Positions 60,742 to 64,000 of a DNA stretch of 64,000 nucleotides are shown here, one piece after another. Position numbers and translations under genes: made by a program. Source of the DNA: Tenebrio molitor (taxonomy: Eukaryota > Arthropoda > Insecta > Coleoptera > Tenebrionidae); contig NC_091052.1 in NCBI RefSeq assembly GCF_963966145.1, positions 10,912,001-10,976,000 of the forward strand. The letters run 5' to 3'. Below the pieces are notes generated by a model. That model was not told where the DNA came from. It ran no database searches and worked only from the letters and a program-made list of their open reading frames with translations. Positions within the stretch are counted from its first letter, which is position 1; every line of letters starts with the position of its first letter.

Positions 60742-61117
60742 AATTTCTATTGTATTTTAACAGAACTTGCTTTGATTTTAATAGGTTCACATTCACTAGT
60801 CACTTATGGACTGACTGCCTGCCCTTACTCTTTTTTTTATAGGTTACATCTGGCGACCGTTACAGTTAATTTTAATCAACTATTTATTAGTCATCACTTA
60901 CGTGGAAACGTTTTTATCTTGTTTTCTTTTTTCAAATATGTGCTTAATTACTGTTAACGCTTTTTTGCATTGGTGATCATGTATAAATTGGGAAAATATA
61001 TTGATATTTATAACATCTTTTCGTTTTTGCTTGTCGCACACCAAACTCCTCCCCACAACTTTAAAACAGTTTTAAAAGTATAAAATTTTTATTTTTTCTC
61101 CGACTAGAACTAGACGT

Positions 61118-64000
61118 TTATAATATTTCTGGTTCGCAGCGCAATGAATTTACGACTTCTCGAACATACGTCGTTTGCTGTAAATCACGCGTTGTTTGGT
61201 TCACCCGGTATAGTACCGGACAATCTAATGAAATGCAAGGCAATTCATCTAAAATCCCAGTACAAGTCTGACATATCTGCAAAGAAGAAATGAACAAACG
61301 AAGACTCGCAACACAAGCACTCACCAAACTAGTACTACGAAATGATTGCTCCCAAAGTCGTACTTTTTCGTGCAACATTACGACAGTACTCTGTGGGCGT
61401 TTCGCACATTTTTCACACAAATATTTTTGCGTGTGTTCGCCGCAAACGGCACAACTGTTTGACGCAAAGTACTGCGAGATGGTACTCCTTTTTACTGGCG
61501 ACGAATTTCGCAAGTACTGGAACTGTTTTCGCGGCATTTGGTTGAACCATGCGTGCAGGTCCGCACCGATTAAATTGAAACAGCGGTTAATCGGAGGAAT
61601 GATTACTTTCGTTATGTAGTAAATCGCATTCGGTCTTAAACTCGGATCTTGCAAAAACTCTCTAGGGCTTCGGACCAGACGGATCAAGGGTACACCGGGA
61701 GGACCAGCGGCTATGACGTAAGGGACGCGCTCGCTTCGTCTAGGTTCGTTTCTTTTGTCAACAGCTGTCCACTTTCTATCAAATTACGTAACATAAACTG
61801 ACGAAGCTTAGTGACCTAATCCTCACCGAGCAAGTTCTAACGCTGGAACGCACGCCCCTGGGCGGTACCCGGAAGCCCCCCGGTACTCCTTCGCAAAAGT
61901 GAGATCCTGCAAGCTCACCCTACCTGTCACGATTTTATCGAATTGTCGCACCACGTACTTCTTCACCAGACTCACGTTCTTGGTCTCGAACAGTATCCGC
62001 AAGCACTTCTCCAACATCTGAAACAAATCACGGTCTACCAGATTTCAAAACAATGTTAGTCGCACCTTTGCAACTGCTGGGCAACCATCGCGTCTGACAG
62101 TTTCGATTCCTTTAGCAAGATAAACCGGTTCGTATTGGTCAGGACACTCGTACATGTAGCCCACGTAGCGCTTTTTGGTTTGCAGGATACAAGGGTGGTA
62201 CACCTTCTCCAGCTTCAACTTGACCGGATCCGGATTGTCTTCAGTAACAGCATCGGCAATTTTTTTTCCGATTTCGAAAGCTTCATCTCTACTTCTACCC
62301 GGAACTAAGACGAACAAAGAATCAGTGTCGCCGTACACAACTTTCGCTTTCCATTCTGGTGTATTTTCGACCATTTCTATTGCCCTCTGTAGAGTCTCCC
62401 TCCCTTTGCTCACTACACTGTCTGCCAACTCCACCGCAGGCATTCTCCCACTAAAGTTCGCCGCGGTGTACCCGTAAGTCACGTTAGCAATCAACTTAAG
62501 ACCCAACTGTCTGTTGTGCAGAACTTTCTGCAGCACTCCATCCTCCTTATTCTTCTTCATGGAATTTTTCACCATCAACCTCGTATCGAGAATCTCTCGC
62601 AACATCTTCGGCAAAATTCCATCGCGAACGCTAGACTTGACATAAGCAACACCGCACGGTGAAAAATTCAAACTGTCATTGTTCAACAATTTCTTGACGC
62701 GCGCTCTGGACACTCTCAATTGCGTTGCACCAAATTCGAACGGTGCATTTCTCCCCAAGTGTGTCGCTCTACCGATACACGTGGAGAAACAATAATTGTA
62801 CGCTATGATCATTGAAGGGTACAAGCTTTGAAAGTCGAGGACGATGACAGGATCGACGTAAAGTTTAGACTCGGGTTCCAGGATCAAAGGTAGAAACTCT
62901 GGGACTTTCATTTTCGCCCTCTGTTGAACGCTTGGCGAAACGGGGATGTAGTTTAACGGCTTGGCTAGTCTCAACATCATGGATTCCACCCGAAATTGCG
63001 AACCTCGAGACAAAACTTCGTAGAATTGGATGCCGAACAAGCGCGCAAGTTCGCTAGTGCGTCCCACCAGATCTAATTGTTCCAATATTTGTAATACTCC
63101 TCGGACTCGGAAGAGATAATGGGAAAGTGTTCTGTGTCTGAACAGAGGGTTGTTCCACCAGGTGGTCAAGTCTTTGAAAGAATACAAGGCGATTCGTTTG
63201 TGCAATAAATGATAAACTATGCTTTCAAAACTGTAACTCTGTAACGCTATTTCGTGTCTTAGCAAGCGCCAGACGTCTAATAATATCCGTCCGGTTATTT
63301 GCAGTCCTCTGTCTTCGTTGTTATTTCTGCTGTCTTTTATCCTCGATAAGGACGAAAGGAGTTTGTTTCCAAGAATTTGGGCGCGTTCCAGTAGGTACCC
63401 CCATGACAATAACTCAGTTTCGTACCCCACCAAAATATCTGGATCCCACTTCTTAATCAACTTCAGAAGCTCTCCGAAGAGTTGTTCTTCGGTGTCGACG
63501 CACCGTAAGTCACAACCGACTTCACTAGGTTTTATCGCGCCTACAGCTACGACCCCCGAAGTGTCCACACTCTCGGGACCATCTTCGACGATCGAGTAAA
63601 ATATCGCTCCGACAGAGTCGTATGCAGGATCTGGTTTCAAGTCGCCTCTCGTCCCCACGTGCACTTCCAACGAAAAAATAGTAACGTGTTGATGTTCGTT
63701 TACCGCTCGTGCGTTTTGAAAATTCTCCGGTGTGATTCTGAACCCGTACGTGTTGTTCAAAGTGACTCCGGTGATCTGACACGAATTTGTAAATCGTTTC
63801 GGCAGAGGTTTGCGCTTTTTGCTTTCTTTCCCCAAGACTGGACTAGTAGTTGTCGAGTCTGACCGTGCTGTGGTGTCATTGTCACAAGGTGAAATCGTCA
63901 AAGACAGTTCCATGTCGCTCTCTTCGAGCCGACCTGGACTCAGCGGAACGCGAATCTTCTTGATCTCCTCTTTCTCTACTTTCGGTTTCGGCGGCGCCTC
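61118..64000 (-). CDS. REV3L: DNA polymerase zeta catalytic subunit REV3 (C-terminal part)
   Basis: Family-B translesion DNA polymerase that extends past lesions, working with REV7 and the POLD2/POLD3 subunits. Minus-strand exons 62066-64000 (open at the window edge), 61827-62017, 61325-61775 and 61118-61276 give the last 911 residues. The exonuclease-like part contains HVTIFSLEVHV. Polymerase motif A is DFQSLYPSMI, motif B NVTYGYTAANFSGRMP and motif C YGDTDSLFV, all intact. The C-terminal CysA finger is CAVCGEHTQKYLCEKC and the CysB iron-sulfur motif has CQTCTG and CISLDCPVL. The last intron, 61277-61324 (48 nt), is stop-free and a multiple of three. Introns are 48-51 nt. The protein continues beyond base 64000, so the start is not in this window. 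It converges on VPS13, 376 bp apart. Confidence 0.96.

Noticed and set aside
61798..61826. Possible 29-nt intron in REV3
   Set aside because: Too short, and it leads into the wrong frame. Extending to the acceptor TTGATAG at 61776 gives a 51-nt intron and restores homology.

Overview
The window is nuclear DNA of an insect, most likely a beetle. Genes are split by very short GT-AG introns, mostly 46-57 nt. There is an insect-type odorant receptor, a tandem pair of Toll receptors and an AT-rich intergenic background full of small inverted-repeat transposons. Placing it in Coleoptera is inference; no marker here fixes genus or species. I rebuilt the exon structures by hand and kept only joins where reading phase, splice sites and family homology agree.

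Layout. 1-4977: no supported gene. 4978-5766 (+): LIPT2, lipoyl(octanoyl) transferase. 5982-6242 (+): a small hydrophobic membrane protein. 6443-7285 (-): 1-Cys peroxiredoxin (PRDX6). 7286-9452: repeats. 9453-10278 (+): ESCRT-III protein CHMP5. 10621-12387 (-): epsilon-tubulin, head-to-head with 12745-14907 (+), NEMP1. 15184-16644 (-): RSU1. 17629-18498 (-): CREBZF-like bZIP. 19365-20285 (+): FAM162/UPF0389 protein. 20831-21583 (-): an unrecognised three-exon gene. 22732-25012 (+): ATIC, the last two steps of purine synthesis. 25013-32856: about 7.8 kb of transposon-rich intergenic DNA. 32857-36098 and 37954-41123 (+): two Toll receptors in tandem. 41245-42674 (-): a complete odorant receptor, followed by a broken copy of its 5' end at about 44485-44729. 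46059-60741 (+): VPS13 (A/C type) in 30 coding exons, 3245 residues. 61118-64000 (-): C-terminal 911 residues of REV3, the catalytic subunit of DNA polymerase zeta, running off the right edge.

Most genes are unrelated housekeeping genes that are neighbours by chance. The clear functional grouping is the Toll pair, whose cytoplasmic TIR regions are far more alike than their ectodomains. The odorant receptor and its pseudogene show local duplication and decay. Mobile DNA includes a pogo/Tigger-like element in VPS13 intron 4 with a TTAA-flanked element inside it, a 712-bp TA-flanked element splitting a tandem-repeat array, two 109-bp copies of one MITE, and several hairpin MITEs. I saw no CRISPR array, no tRNA or rRNA gene, and no convincing new multi-gene system. 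The most unusual items are the retained epsilon-tubulin gene, the unrecognised gene at 20831-21583, and the Toll TIR homogenisation.
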